Positions 34,866 through 44,627 of a stretch of DNA of 64,000 bases are shown in pieces. Source of the DNA: HXMU1420-13 sp965601825 (lineage in GTDB: Bacteria; Bacteroidota; Rhodothermia; Balneolales; Balneolaceae); the NCBI GenBank assembly GCA_965601825.1, contig OZ271839.1, positions 3,100,001-3,164,000 on the forward strand, written 5' to 3'. Made by a program: the position numbers and the translations under genes. Position 1 is the stretch's first letter. The number at the start of each line of letters is the position of its first letter. The notes beneath the pieces are model-generated. The model searched no databases. It was not told the DNA's origin and was given only the letters and a program-made list of their open reading frames with translations.

Positions 34866-36491
34866 ATGTGTAATCATCATCATTCTTCGGATAAGAACCG
34901 ACATGGAAGCAGCCTTGAACATGGCGAGGCGCATGAGAAAGACCATGAGAATTGGTCAAGAAGATCATTTTTAAGTACTCTTGGAATTGGAGCACTTGGT
35001 TCAGGTTTGATGCTGGGTGGAATTCCGGTCAACGCCATGGCTCGTACTAAGTTTCTTAACCGCTTAATGGCATCCGACAATGATCGTGTTTTGATCCTTA
35101 TTCAATTAGGCGGTGGAAATGATGGTTTAAATACCATCATCCCATTTGAAAATGATATTTACTATCAAAAAAGACCTACCATCGCAATAACTAAGCAAGA
35201 ATCGATTGAGTTAAGTGATGAAATTGGAATGCATCCAGCTCTTGGATCACTACAAACATTGTGGGGAGCCGGTAATATGGCTGTGTTCAATAACGTAGGT
35301 TATGACAATCAAAACAGGTCTCATGCACGTTCAACTGATATCTGGACATCAGCGAGTGATTCAAATCAAATGGTAGGAACCGGTTGGGCCGGTAGATTTT
35401 TAGTTGAAGACAATCCGGATTTCATTGCAAATCCTCCAGAATATCCGTTAGGTGTTCGTATAGGTGGTTCTCAAACTCTATTTCAAAGTGAGTTTGGTAA
35501 CTTAGGTGTTACTTTTGGTGGGGCCTCCCAATTCGCTCAATTCCTTGACCAAGGTGGCTTCTATAATGAAGAAGATGTTCCGGCAAATGAGTTTGGGCGA
35601 TCACTGTCTTTTGCCAGGAAAATTGCGAACTCATCGTTCAAATATTTGGAGTCTATTCAATCAGCAGCTGATAACTCTCAAAATCTAGTTGAATATCCAA
35701 ATTCTGGATTAGCAAGAAGTTTATCCGTAGTTGCCCGATTAATTCGCGGTGGACTTCAAACTAAAGTATTCCTGGTTTCAAAAGGTGGATTTGATACTCA
35801 TAACAATCAGGGTTCAACTGAAGGTGGCCATGCTAACCTACTACGTGATGTAGCAGATTCTGTGAATGCTTTTTATGCTGATTTAGAGTCGGATGAATTA
35901 AACAATCGTGCGCTTACGATGACTTTCTCAGAGTTTGGCCGAACCTTAGATGAAAATATATCTAACGGAACCGATCACGGTTCTTCAGCACCAGTAATGG
36001 TTTTCGGACCTGTAAACGGTGGAATATATGGTGAGCATGCAGATTTGATTGATCTTGATAATTCAGGTGATCCAATTTATGGCCTCGATTATAGAAATAT
36101 TTATGCCAGCATTTTAAATGGATGGTTTGATTTGGAATCTTCATCAACTGAAGGTGTCCTTCAAGGCGATTACGAAGATTTGGGATTCATAAATATCCCA
36201 ACATCCAACGAGCGAACTCAACAACCGCGAGCTTTCAAACTAAACCAGAATTATCCAAATCCATTTAACCCGGCAACGAATATTAGCTTTGTTCTGCCAA
36301 CTTCCGGAAGAGTAAGACTTCAGGTTTTTGATATTAGTGGCCGTTTAATTCAAACAATGGTGGATAAATCTTTAAGCGCTGGCGAGCATTCAATGGTATT
36401 TGATGCTGGTTCACTATCAAGTGGCATGTACTTGTACCGTTTGGAAACCCCATATGGAGTAAGCTCAAAAACAATGACTTTAATAAAATAA
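34866..36491 (+). CDS. DUF1501 protein with Tat signal and T9SS sorting domain
   Basis: 541 residues. A His-rich start (CNHHHSSDKNRHG) precedes a twin-arginine signal (SRRSFLSTLGIGALGSGLM). DUF1501, an alkaline-phosphatase-like fold, follows: LILIQLGGGNDGLNTIIP, the GMHPALGSL line, NQNRSHARSTDIWTSA, KGGFDTHNNQ and TFSEFGRTLDEN with NGTDHGSSAPVMVFG. From about residue 455 comes the Por sorting domain (QNYPNPFNPATNISFVLP ... MTLIK). A Tat-exported, T9SS-sorted protein is notable because T9SS cargo usually uses Sec. Probably exported folded, perhaps with bound metal. Confidence 0.92.
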   Translation: MCNHHHSSDKNRHGSSLEHGEAHEKDHENWSRRSFLSTLGIGALGSGLMLGGIPVNAMARTKFLNRLMASDNDRVLILIQLGGGNDGLNTIIPFENDIYYQKRPTIAITKQESIELSDEIGMHPALGSLQTLWGAGNMAVFNNVGYDNQNRSHARSTDIWTSASDSNQMVGTGWAGRFLVEDNPDFIANPPEYPLGVRIGGSQTLFQSEFGNLGVTFGGASQFAQFLDQGGFYNEEDVPANEFGRSLSFARKIANSSFKYLESIQSAADNSQNLVEYPNSGLARSLSVVARLIRGGLQTKVFLVSKGGFDTHNNQGSTEGGHANLLRDVADSVNAFYADLESDELNNRALTMTFSEFGRTLDENISNGTDHGSSAPVMVFGPVNGGIYGEHADLIDLDNSGDPIYGLDYRNIYASILNGWFDLESSSTEGVLQGDYEDLGFINIPTSNERTQQPRAFKLNQNYPNPFNPATNISFVLPTSGRVRLQVFDISGRLIQTMVDKSLSAGEHSMVFDAGSLSSGMYLYRLETPYGVSSKTMTLIK

Positions 36492-36497
36492 CAGGCT

Positions 36498-37547
36498 ATG
36501 GAAAAGAGGTTCAGAATATTAGCTCTTGTTGTATCAATTGTTAGCCTTTTGGTGCTAAGTAATTGTGATGCGGTAGATGCAATCACTGGTTCCGATGACG
36601 AAGATTCATCTTCAAACGTTACCACCCTTCATCCGGTCATGCTCAATGGAGAATGGGGCTACATCAATAATAAAGGTGAAATCACTATTGCACCAGAATA
36701 TGATGAAGCTAGAGATTTTTCTGATGGTATGGCTGCGGTTAGAATTGGAACAGAATGGGGATATGTAAACGAAGCATCCGGAGAACTTCAGATAACAACA
36801 CAATTCCGTGTAGCGGGTGATTTTTCTAATGGACTGGCTCCTGCTCAGTTACCAAATGGTTTATATGGTTTTATAAATACTTCCGGTGATTTTGCCATTG
36901 AACCACAATTTGATTTCGCTGGGGCTTTTTCAGAGAATCTGGCCGCTGTTCGTTTCGATGGTTTATGGGGTTATGTTTCTACAAATGGAAGTACTGCCAT
37001 TGATTTGCAGTTCAGCGATGCAAAGAACTTTTCAGATGGATTAGCTGCAGTTGAAACCTTTGATGGATGGAAATACATTGATAATTCTGGTACTGTTTCT
37101 ATAAATCCGGGATTTCAGCTTGCTGCCGCGGGTGAATTTTCGAGCGGATTAGCACCCATTCAAACTGCAGATGGTTGGGGTTACATAAATACTTCAGGAA
37201 CTCCTGTTATCAATCCTCGCTTCTCTTCTGCAGGCCCATTTAATGACGGACTAGCCTGGGTAATGGAAGATGAATACATCGGCTTTATTGACGAAAAAGG
37301 CGAAATTGAAATTCCATATCAATTCGCTGAAGTAAAACCATTTACTGAAAATCTGGCCGCAGTAAGATTTAGTGGTAATTGGTACTACATCAATAGATCA
37401 AATGGCATTATTGCTTTTAACCAGTCTTATGAAAATGCAGAAAGTTTCATAAATGGAATTGCACGAGTTCAAGAAGGTGAAGATGAAAATACCCGTTTTG
37501 GGTACATCGATAATGACGGTGAATATGTTTGGTTCCCAACGAGGTAA
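36498..37547 (+). CDS. WG-repeat lipoprotein
   Basis: 349 residues with a lipobox (VLSNC, Cys near residue 23) followed by CDAVDAITG. The mature part is nine WG-type repeats of about 35 residues, each with a WGYINxxG-like strand: WGYINNKG, WGYVNEASG, YGFINTSG, WGYVSTNG, WKYIDNSG, WGYINTSG, IGFIDEKG, WYYINRSN and FGYIDNDG. Surface or periplasmic beta repeats, probably for binding. Fourth of a DUF1800-DUF1501-WG-WG run, 6 bp after DUF1501. Confidence 0.92.
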   Translation: MEKRFRILALVVSIVSLLVLSNCDAVDAITGSDDEDSSSNVTTLHPVMLNGEWGYINNKGEITIAPEYDEARDFSDGMAAVRIGTEWGYVNEASGELQITTQFRVAGDFSNGLAPAQLPNGLYGFINTSGDFAIEPQFDFAGAFSENLAAVRFDGLWGYVSTNGSTAIDLQFSDAKNFSDGLAAVETFDGWKYIDNSGTVSINPGFQLAAAGEFSSGLAPIQTADGWGYINTSGTPVINPRFSSAGPFNDGLAWVMEDEYIGFIDEKGEIEIPYQFAEVKPFTENLAAVRFSGNWYYINRSNGIIAFNQSYENAESFINGIARVQEGEDENTRFGYIDNDGEYVWFPTR

Positions 37548-37550
37548 GCT

Positions 37551-38624
37551 ATGAGAAATAAGTTATACACACTCCTATTTATTACTCTGTTCACAATAAC
37601 AGGATGTGATGTTGTTGACAATATCACAGGAAATGATTCTGATGACGCGACAAATGGGTCATTTAAGAATGTTGAATTGTATCCGGTTCAGCTTAATGGT
37701 AGATGGGGATATATCAATCAGGATGGTGCAATGATTATCGAACCATTCTTACAAAATGCATACGACTTTAGTGATGGACTTGCCATTGTACGGGATAGCT
37801 GGCGTTGGAAGTATATAGATGAAGACGGTGAATTCATTACCGAGTCCTATTTTCAGGATGTCCGCCCCTTTAGTGAAGGTAAAGCTGCTGTTAGAGTAGA
37901 TGGAAGATGGGGCTATATCAATAGATCGGGAGAATTCATCATAAATCCAAGATTTAGAGGAGCAACCGAATTTTCCAATGATAGAGCTTTCGTTCGCAGT
38001 TTAGATTACTCCGAATTTCATTACATCGATGACTCAGGCAATAAATTAGAAGCTCAGAATATGCCAAGTGAAATGGACTATATCGATGAGCATCAGTTCT
38101 ATAATCGCAGAGCTCTGGTTCGTGATAACAGTTTGTATGGCTATATCGACCAAACCGGTAATACTGTTATCGATTTGCAATACGCTGAAGCCCTTCCTTT
38201 CTCAAGTGATCTTGCTGCTGTTTTAATTAGCGATCGTTGGGGTTTTATCGATTCTGATGGCGCAATAGCAATTAGTCCACAGTTTATCAGCGCCGGTTTA
38301 TTTAATGATGGTTTAGCCCCCGCAAGGCGAAATAGTAATCAATTTGGATTTATTGATGAATCCGGGGCATTCGTTATTGCTGAACAATTTGATGAAGTTC
38401 GACCTTTCTCTGAAGAAAGAGCAGCTGTTCGCATTGGAGATAGATGGACTTTTATCGATCAATCGGGTACTCAAATAACAAGTGAGCTATTCGATGAAGT
38501 GGAATCGTTTGATAAAGGTCTGGCAAGGATAACAAGATTTACCCTTAATGAAGACAATGAGCTGGAAGAAGAATATGGGTATATAAACTCAGATGGTAAT
38601 TACGTCTGGTACCCAACGCAATAA
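37551..38624 (+). CDS. Second WG-repeat lipoprotein, paralogue of the previous gene
   Basis: 357 residues, lipobox TITGC, then CDVVDNITG, the same signature as its neighbour. Nine repeats: WGYINQDG, WKYIDEDG, WGYINRSG, FHYIDDSG, YGYIDQTG, WGFIDSDG, FGFIDESG, WTFIDQSG and YGYINSDG. Both genes end YVWxPTx. A tandem duplication that has diverged at the protein level; the operon ends at a strong terminator. Confidence 0.92.
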   Translation: MRNKLYTLLFITLFTITGCDVVDNITGNDSDDATNGSFKNVELYPVQLNGRWGYINQDGAMIIEPFLQNAYDFSDGLAIVRDSWRWKYIDEDGEFITESYFQDVRPFSEGKAAVRVDGRWGYINRSGEFIINPRFRGATEFSNDRAFVRSLDYSEFHYIDDSGNKLEAQNMPSEMDYIDEHQFYNRRALVRDNSLYGYIDQTGNTVIDLQYAEALPFSSDLAAVLISDRWGFIDSDGAIAISPQFISAGLFNDGLAPARRNSNQFGFIDESGAFVIAEQFDEVRPFSEERAAVRIGDRWTFIDQSGTQITSELFDEVESFDKGLARITRFTLNEDNELEEEYGYINSDGNYVWYPTQ

Positions 38625-38651
38625 ACATTAGTTGACTACACGTAGGCAATT

Positions 38652-38680
38652 GGGGCATCGAAATGATGCCCCTTTTTTTT
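38652..38680 (+). terminator. Terminator of the DUF1800-DUF1501-WG operon
   Basis: GGGGCATC, 5-base loop, GATGCCCC, then eight T. It lies 27 bases past the last stop and just before the end of pgk on the other strand. Confidence 0.93.
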
Positions 38681-38686
38681 GGAAAA

Positions 38687-39880
38687 TTATTTATCGGTTA
38701 GTGAACTAACCCCCGGCAATTCCTTACCTTCCAGATATTCAAGACTAGCGCCACCACCAGTTGAAACGTGTGATACTTTATCTGAAAGTCCCGCATTTTT
38801 AATTGCTGATGCTGAGTCTCCCCCACCAATTATACTAGTCGCACCAAATTCTGTGGATTCAACTAAAGCTTGCGCTACTGCATTGGTTCCTTCCGCGAAA
38901 CTTGGCATTTCGAAAACACCCATTGGACCATTCCATACTACCGTTTTTGCAGCTTTAATTGTATTTCCAAACGCTATAGCAGTTTGAGGGCCAATATCTA
39001 AAGCCATCCAACCGTCTTTAATGCCATCTTCATCTACAACTTCCTGATTAGCATCATTATTAAAATCGTCTGCAATTACAAAATCAAATGGTAGCATTAA
39101 ATTAACTCCTGCAGCTTTTGCCTCTTCCATTAATTCCTTCGCTGTGGAAATCATTTCTTCCTGAAGTAATGAATTACCAACTGATTTACCATTCGCTACT
39201 AAAAAAGTGTAAGCCATACCTCCACCAATAATAATCGTATCAACTTTGGTTATAAGCTGACGAATCACAGGAATCTTATCTGAAACTTTCGCACCACCAA
39301 GGATTGCTACAAATGGTCTATCCGGATCATTTACACTATCGCTTAAATATTTAATCTCTTTTTCTAGCAAGTATCCTGAAGCAGATGGCTGTAGGAATCT
39401 CGTAACTCCGGCCACTGAGGCATGTGCTCGGTGAGAAGATCCAAATGCATCATTAACAAATAAGTCGGCATGAGCTGCAAGTTGTTTACTGAAATTCTCA
39501 TCATTATCAGTTTCTTCTTTGTAGAAACGCACATTCTCTAACACGACAACTTCACCAGCTTTCGCTGCAGATATTACAGACGATGCTGCATCACCGATAC
39601 AATCATCAGCGAAGTGAACAGAAGCATCAATTAACGTTGCTAAATGATCCGCAACTGGCTTCAAAGAAAAATCAGGATTCTTTTGTCCTTTTGGTCGGCC
39701 AAGATGACTTGTCAATATTAAAAGACCACCATTTTCAAGTACATAATTTATTGAAGGAAGTGCAGCCTGAATTCGATTATCATCAGTAATTTTTCCATCG
39801 ATGATTGGCACGTTAAAGTCTACCCTCATCATCACTTTTTTACCGGTTACATCAATATCATTAAGAGTGAGTTTTGCCAT
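38687..39880 (-). CDS. pgk: Phosphoglycerate kinase
   Basis: 397 residues. Catalyses ATP formation from 1,3-bisphosphoglycerate in glycolysis, in the cytosol. Motifs: MMRVDFNVPI near the start, LTSHLGRPKG, VLENVRFYKEETDND, FVNDAFGSSHRAHASV, the hinge region ...FVAILGGAKVSDKI and the nucleotide-binding GGGDSASAIKNAG with HVSTGGGASLEYLEGKELPG at the C-terminus. A stand-alone gene here, not linked to gap. The divergent 145 bp to the next gene holds no certain promoter. Confidence 0.96.
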   Translation of the reverse strand: MAKLTLNDIDVTGKKVMMRVDFNVPIIDGKITDDNRIQAALPSINYVLENGGLLILTSHLGRPKGQKNPDFSLKPVADHLATLIDASVHFADDCIGDAASSVISAAKAGEVVVLENVRFYKEETDNDENFSKQLAAHADLFVNDAFGSSHRAHASVAGVTRFLQPSASGYLLEKEIKYLSDSVNDPDRPFVAILGGAKVSDKIPVIRQLITKVDTIIIGGGMAYTFLVANGKSVGNSLLQEEMISTAKELMEEAKAAGVNLMLPFDFVIADDFNNDANQEVVDEDGIKDGWMALDIGPQTAIAFGNTIKAAKTVVWNGPMGVFEMPSFAEGTNAVAQALVESTEFGATSIIGGGDSASAIKNAGLSDKVSHVSTGGGASLEYLEGKELPGVSSLTDK

Positions 39881-40052
39881 GATTTAGCAATTTAAATTTC
39901 TGGTTTTAGAATGATCTTCAGCTAAGGTACGAGGTTTTATTTCGAAAGTATAATTTTCTCTAATCCCCTCAATTCTAACTTGTTATTAGGCCTCTCTTTA
40001 TACACATTTCGTAGATACTTATTTATTGAAAATTAAAAATGCGGGGTGCGTT

Positions 40053-43000
40053 ATGAGAAGTTTTATACTACTTTGCACGATCGGGATTCTTAGTTCTACT
40101 ATTTCTGCACAGGACTTTGAAGTTGTAAGCTCCTTCCCGGCAGATGGAGCGTTTGGGGTAACTACAGACTCTGTATTAATCACATTTAGTGAACCTTTAT
40201 CCATTGACTTCGAAAATGATGATTTGGAAGAAAGTGGATTCTTTGGTGCCTTAGAGCCAGAGGATAGTTTTGTACCAGATTCAATGGCACTAAGTGAGGA
40301 CGGCTTAACATTTAAATTCTTTGGAACATTTGATGACGATACCGACTTCTTACTCTATTTGATGGGAGCAGAATCAGTATCCGGCAAACAGCTAGCAACT
40401 CCTTTTGTGATGCAGTTTACCACAGCTGATACTCGAGGTGAGTTTGTAATTACAGGATTCATCGATGCAGATGATGTAAATGCCTTGGAAGATTTAGAAA
40501 TGGATGGTTTTACTGCCATTCTTACACTTACACCACCTGAGTTCATGTTTTATGATTCTGGAGATGATGAAGAAGAAGAAAATAATGGTGGGGCTTATGC
40601 ACCAACGCAATCTTCATTCAGGCTTATCAAGGGTACAGAACATAATGGTGAAAATGGACATGAAGGTGAAGATGATATCATTCCGGTATATGCAACCTTG
40701 GTTGATGCTGAAACCGGTGAATATGAAATCAATGGCGTGAGAGCCGGTACTTATTTTCCACTAGCTTACAATCTATTTGAAATCTTTGAATTCGAAGGAT
40801 CAGAAGTTGGGTACGAAATGATGGATTTTATGCCATCAGCATTTAGGTATGATGCAAATGGTGATCTGGGAATTGACTCTGTCATTGTTAATTCTACGAC
40901 TGCACCGGATGATACAGTTCGTAACATTGATCTGACTTATCTGGATTTAGAACCATTCACAATAGAAGACGCTTTTGATATTGCTGAATTATATTTCAGT
41001 GTAAATAGCGTCTCGGGTTTTGAATTACGTGGGGGAGCAAGTAGATATTTCTATGATAAGTATGATGACTACATATTCAAAACCATAAATGAGAATGGCG
41101 GAGATGATGAAGTTATAATTACAGGTTTTAATATGGCATGGGAAGTCTTTGCATATAGTGCAACAAAAGATTCTGTTGCCTTTATGGTTGTAACTCCGGT
41201 CGGTGTGGAACAATTTGATATTCTCGGTGAAGGTGACATAGATGAACCTGTGGATTTAAGTGAGATTAAACCATTACCAACTACATTTATTGATAGCGAT
41301 GAAGCTGCTGAAATTATGCTGCAAGAAGGAGTCGAAAGTTTCATTAATAGCTTGGAATATGAGTTTGGCGACTTAGATTTCGGTTGGGATTTCGAGCTTC
41401 AACTACTCCATGAATATTGGAATTATACTCCAGATCCAACTGTAACTGCACCTGTTTTTTGGAAAGGAACCTTATATGGTTTTGGAAATGATCATAACAA
41501 CGGGAGTTATCTAGACGCTGAGTATAGCATCTTTTTAGATCCTGCTACAGGAGCTGTTCTGCTAGAAGAGGCGACCGAAATTCCTGATATCGAAACTATT
41601 TCTTTAGTTGACTTTTTGCTTCCAAATGGTACTCCAGATCCAACCGGTGACTCACTAGTATTCGTTTTCGACGGTGAACTAGATCTGGATTTAGCTGCGA
41701 TGGATCCTGAGGATATGGGAATTTTATTCTTCATTGAACCAGAAGACAGTGCAGAAATAACTGGTATCAATTATGAAGCAGGTGATGGAGGATCACAAGT
41801 TACCGTTTATGTTGATCTGACAGATGATACCGATTTTATAGTCTTCCTCGCCGAAGCTAATGGTACAAATGGTCAGCAACTTGATCAGCCATATGTACTT
41901 CAATTCACCACGGGCTCAACGGCAAATCGATTCACAATTTCAGGGTATTTAGAAACACCTGATATCGACATTAATAACTACTTCAAAAATGTAGTTGTTA
42001 TGCTTGTTGAAGAAGAACCATTATTTGGGTTTGATGACTTCGGCGATGATGAAGAAGAAGATCATAATAATGGTACTAATGCTCCTGTTGATAATCATGA
42101 AGAGGAAGAAGATGACGAAGACTTTGTTCCAATTTACGCTGCAAATGTCGATGCAGAATCAGGCTATTTTGAAATAAACTTAATTCGTGAGGGTACTTAC
42201 TTCCCAATTGCATTTGATGTAATGGAAATGGAAGATGATGGTGAAAATGGATTCGAAGAAGAATTCTTCTTCCCCAAAATCTTTTACTATGATGCAGATG
42301 AAGATCGATTCCCTGATACACTAGCTATAAATTCAACAACGGCACCATCAGATACATTGAGTGATCTTGAACTCATGGCTCTAAGTATCGATAGATTTAC
42401 ATTAACTGAAGCCATTGATTTAGCCCAGGCTCGAATTGATAACCTTCAAATAGGTGTAGTTGAATTTATGGGCGGTGCTACCTTCTATGACTTCTTCGGT
42501 TTTATGATTTTCGAACCAACAATGGGATTAGCAAGTCCAAAAGCGGTGGTGAATGATCATCATGGTGGAGATGAATTCATGAATCCATTCATGATGGAAT
42601 TAGATGGCAAAAACTTCTTATGGGAAGTATTTGCATATCATCCTGCTAAAGACTCAGTTTTAATTGGATTTGTAACACCGATTGGTGCAATCTTCGAAGG
42701 CTTCCTCGGTGAAGGTGATATTGAAGAACCGATAGAATTTGATCTCATTGATCCACTACCTGCTCAAATCATTGATAGTGATTCAGCCGCGTTTCTATTT
42801 GATCTGAATGGTGGTGAAGCATTTTTCGACTTCTTAGAACAAACATATCCTCCGGGCAGTTATTCATGGTCTCATGAGATTCAGGCATTTCATGAGTATT
42901 GGGGTTATCCATTCAATGCAACCCCAGAAGCGCCGGTAGCATGGAAAGCAACCTACGAATCATTCTATTTTGATATGAATATGGGACAAGCTTTCAGCGA

Positions 43001-43352
43001 TTCATTGGTAATCTATCTGGATGTACAAACGGGAGCAGTTCTATTTAGTGAATTAACTGTGAACAATGAACTTGAAAGAGATGCACCTACAGAAATTAAA
43101 CTTGGGCAAAATTATCCAAACCCATTTAACCCAAGTACTAACATTCCGTTTGAGCTTTCATCAGCGAGTAATGTTACAATCGACATTTATAACCTACTTG
43201 GCCAAAAAGTGGCAACACTTACGGATGAACTATATAACGCAGGTCGCCATACGGTTGCCTGGAATGCATCCAATTACTCCAGTGGAATATATTTCTATCG
43301 TCTCACTGCAGGTGATATCATTCAAACCAAAAAACTAATGCTTATTAAGTAG
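40053..43352 (+). CDS. Large duplicated surface protein with T9SS sorting domain
   Basis: 1099 residues from ATG 40053 (signal peptide FILLCTIGILSSTISAQ); an upstream TTG at 40026 would add nine polar residues and spoil it. Two modules of about 490 residues repeat: each begins with an SbsA/Big_5-type Ig-like domain (TFSEPLSIDF ... DDDTDFLLYL ... VMQFTT, and VFDGELDLDL ... DDTDFIVFL ... VLQFTT), then an acidic loop (DEEEENNGG; DDEEEDHNNG), the line TYFPLAYN/TYFPIAFD, and a NSTTAPDDT/NSTTAPSDT segment. The end is a Por domain (QNYPNPFNPSTNIPFELS ... LMLIK). It should be displayed or secreted by T9SS. Strong acidic character and DxD loops suggest Ca2+ binding. Confidence 0.88.
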   Translation: MRSFILLCTIGILSSTISAQDFEVVSSFPADGAFGVTTDSVLITFSEPLSIDFENDDLEESGFFGALEPEDSFVPDSMALSEDGLTFKFFGTFDDDTDFLLYLMGAESVSGKQLATPFVMQFTTADTRGEFVITGFIDADDVNALEDLEMDGFTAILTLTPPEFMFYDSGDDEEEENNGGAYAPTQSSFRLIKGTEHNGENGHEGEDDIIPVYATLVDAETGEYEINGVRAGTYFPLAYNLFEIFEFEGSEVGYEMMDFMPSAFRYDANGDLGIDSVIVNSTTAPDDTVRNIDLTYLDLEPFTIEDAFDIAELYFSVNSVSGFELRGGASRYFYDKYDDYIFKTINENGGDDEVIITGFNMAWEVFAYSATKDSVAFMVVTPVGVEQFDILGEGDIDEPVDLSEIKPLPTTFIDSDEAAEIMLQEGVESFINSLEYEFGDLDFGWDFELQLLHEYWNYTPDPTVTAPVFWKGTLYGFGNDHNNGSYLDAEYSIFLDPATGAVLLEEATEIPDIETISLVDFLLPNGTPDPTGDSLVFVFDGELDLDLAAMDPEDMGILFFIEPEDSAEITGINYEAGDGGSQVTVYVDLTDDTDFIVFLAEANGTNGQQLDQPYVLQFTTGSTANRFTISGYLETPDIDINNYFKNVVVMLVEEEPLFGFDDFGDDEEEDHNNGTNAPVDNHEEEEDDEDFVPIYAANVDAESGYFEINLIREGTYFPIAFDVMEMEDDGENGFEEEFFFPKIFYYDADEDRFPDTLAINSTTAPSDTLSDLELMALSIDRFTLTEAIDLAQARIDNLQIGVVEFMGGATFYDFFGFMIFEPTMGLASPKAVVNDHHGGDEFMNPFMMELDGKNFLWEVFAYHPAKDSVLIGFVTPIGAIFEGFLGEGDIEEPIEFDLIDPLPAQIIDSDSAAFLFDLNGGEAFFDFLEQTYPPGSYSWSHEIQAFHEYWGYPFNATPEAPVAWKATYESFYFDMNMGQAFSDSLVIYLDVQTGAVLFSELTVNNELERDAPTEIKLGQNYPNPFNPSTNIPFELSSASNVTIDIYNLLGQKVATLTDELYNAGRHTVAWNASNYSSGIYFYRLTAGDIIQTKKLMLIK

Positions 43353-43375
43353 CATAAATTCTTTGTCGATATTTA

Positions 43376-43406
43376 CCCCGCTCATTTATTATGTGCGGGG
43401 TTTTTT
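43376..43406 (+). terminator. Terminator of the large surface protein gene
   Basis: CCCCGC (43376-43381), 13-base loop, GCGGGG (43395-43400), six T. It ends just before 43407, where a longer iscS-like frame would begin. Confidence 0.9.
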
Positions 43407-43463
43407 ATGCTCTGTTTTTTGCTGATTGATTCCCTAACTTTTAATGATAATAGAGTAAGGAAT

Positions 43464-44627
43464 ATGCACACAGTTTATTTAGATCACGCAGCTACTACCC
43501 CATTAGACCAAAGGGTGTTAGATGCAATGTTACCGTATTTGACAGAAAATTATGGTAATGCAAATTCAGCGCATCATCTTGGGCAAAAGGCAAAAGTTGA
43601 GGTAGAAGACGCTCGTGAAAAGATAGCACGGCTCATTAATGCTGAACCGGCAGAGATTATATTCACAAGTGGTGGAACAGAAAGTGATAATGCCGTTATT
43701 AAAGGTGTTCTTGCCTTATCCAAGGGGAAATCTGAAGTGATTACCTCAGAAATTGAACATCACGCGGTTCTTCATCCAATTGAAATGTCAAAGATGAACG
43801 GTTTCACTCCTGTTTTTGCCGAGCCTGAAAACTGTGGAACCATTACAGCAAAATCTGTTGCAGAAAAGATCAATGATCAGACTGCATTAGTTAGCATCAT
43901 GCATGTAAATAATGAGATAGGATGTGTAAACGAGATCAAAGAAATAGCTGCATTATGCAGAGAAAGAGACATTCCTTTTCATACTGATGCTGTTCAGAGT
44001 TTGGGAAAAATCCCAATGGACGTAAAAGATCTTGGAGTAGATTTCCTGTCAGGAAGTGCACATAAATTCTATGGCCCTAAAGGCATCGGAATAATGTATG
44101 TTCGGACAGGGGCAAAATGGATGCCATGGATGACAGGTGGTTCCCAAGAACGTAGACGCCGTGGTGGTACGTTGAATGTTCCCGGAGTGATAGGTTTTGC
44201 GAGAGCTTTGGAACTAGCTACTGAAGAAATGGATGCAAATACCGAACATTTCAAAAAACTGAGAAGCATGTTAATTAATCAAATGGATGAAAAACTAACC
44301 AGCTGCTCTTATAAAATTAATGGCAATCTCGAAACCGGTGTACCACATATTCTCAACTTGACTTTCACGGATTCTGATGGTCGCGGAGTTGATGGTGAAA
44401 TGCTTTTGCTCAATCTTGATATAGATGGAATTTGTGTTTCTAATGGATCCGCATGTACTTCAGGTGCAATGGAACCATCACATGTCTTAACCGGGATTGG
44501 ATTAAAAGAAAATGTAGCTAATTCCAGTATTCGCGTCAGTTTTGGAAAGAAAAATACCGAAGAAGACATTATTTACTTCGCTGATAAATTGAATTCTGTG
44601 TTAAACCGAATGTTTGCCCTCGTTTAA
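43464..44627 (+). CDS. Cysteine desulfurase (NifS/IscS family)
   Basis: 387 residues from MHTVYLDHAATTPLD. A class V PLP aminotransferase that moves sulfur from cysteine to a persulfide for Fe-S clusters and thio-cofactors. Seen: the DHAATTP start, TSGGTESDNAVIKG, the PLP Lys in SGSAHKFYGPKG, and the active-site loop VSNGSACTSGAMEPSHVL holding the catalytic Cys. The loop length fits group I (IscS/NifS). The ATG at 43464 is chosen since an upstream ATG (43407) touches the terminator of the previous gene and AAGGAA precedes 43464. The stop overlaps the ATG of the LOG gene. Confidence 0.94.
   Translation: MHTVYLDHAATTPLDQRVLDAMLPYLTENYGNANSAHHLGQKAKVEVEDAREKIARLINAEPAEIIFTSGGTESDNAVIKGVLALSKGKSEVITSEIEHHAVLHPIEMSKMNGFTPVFAEPENCGTITAKSVAEKINDQTALVSIMHVNNEIGCVNEIKEIAALCRERDIPFHTDAVQSLGKIPMDVKDLGVDFLSGSAHKFYGPKGIGIMYVRTGAKWMPWMTGGSQERRRRGGTLNVPGVIGFARALELATEEMDANTEHFKKLRSMLINQMDEKLTSCSYKINGNLETGVPHILNLTFTDSDGRGVDGEMLLLNLDIDGICVSNGSACTSGAMEPSHVLTGIGLKENVANSSIRVSFGKKNTEEDIIYFADKLNSVLNRMFALV

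Noticed and set aside
40504..40740. Small frames inside the large surface protein gene
   Set aside because: They are shifted frames of the acidic repeat regions with no start signal of their own.
43407..43463. A 19-residue N-terminal extension of the cysteine desulfurase
   Set aside because: Its ATG abuts the U-tract of the preceding terminator, and the family starts at MHTVYLDHAATT.
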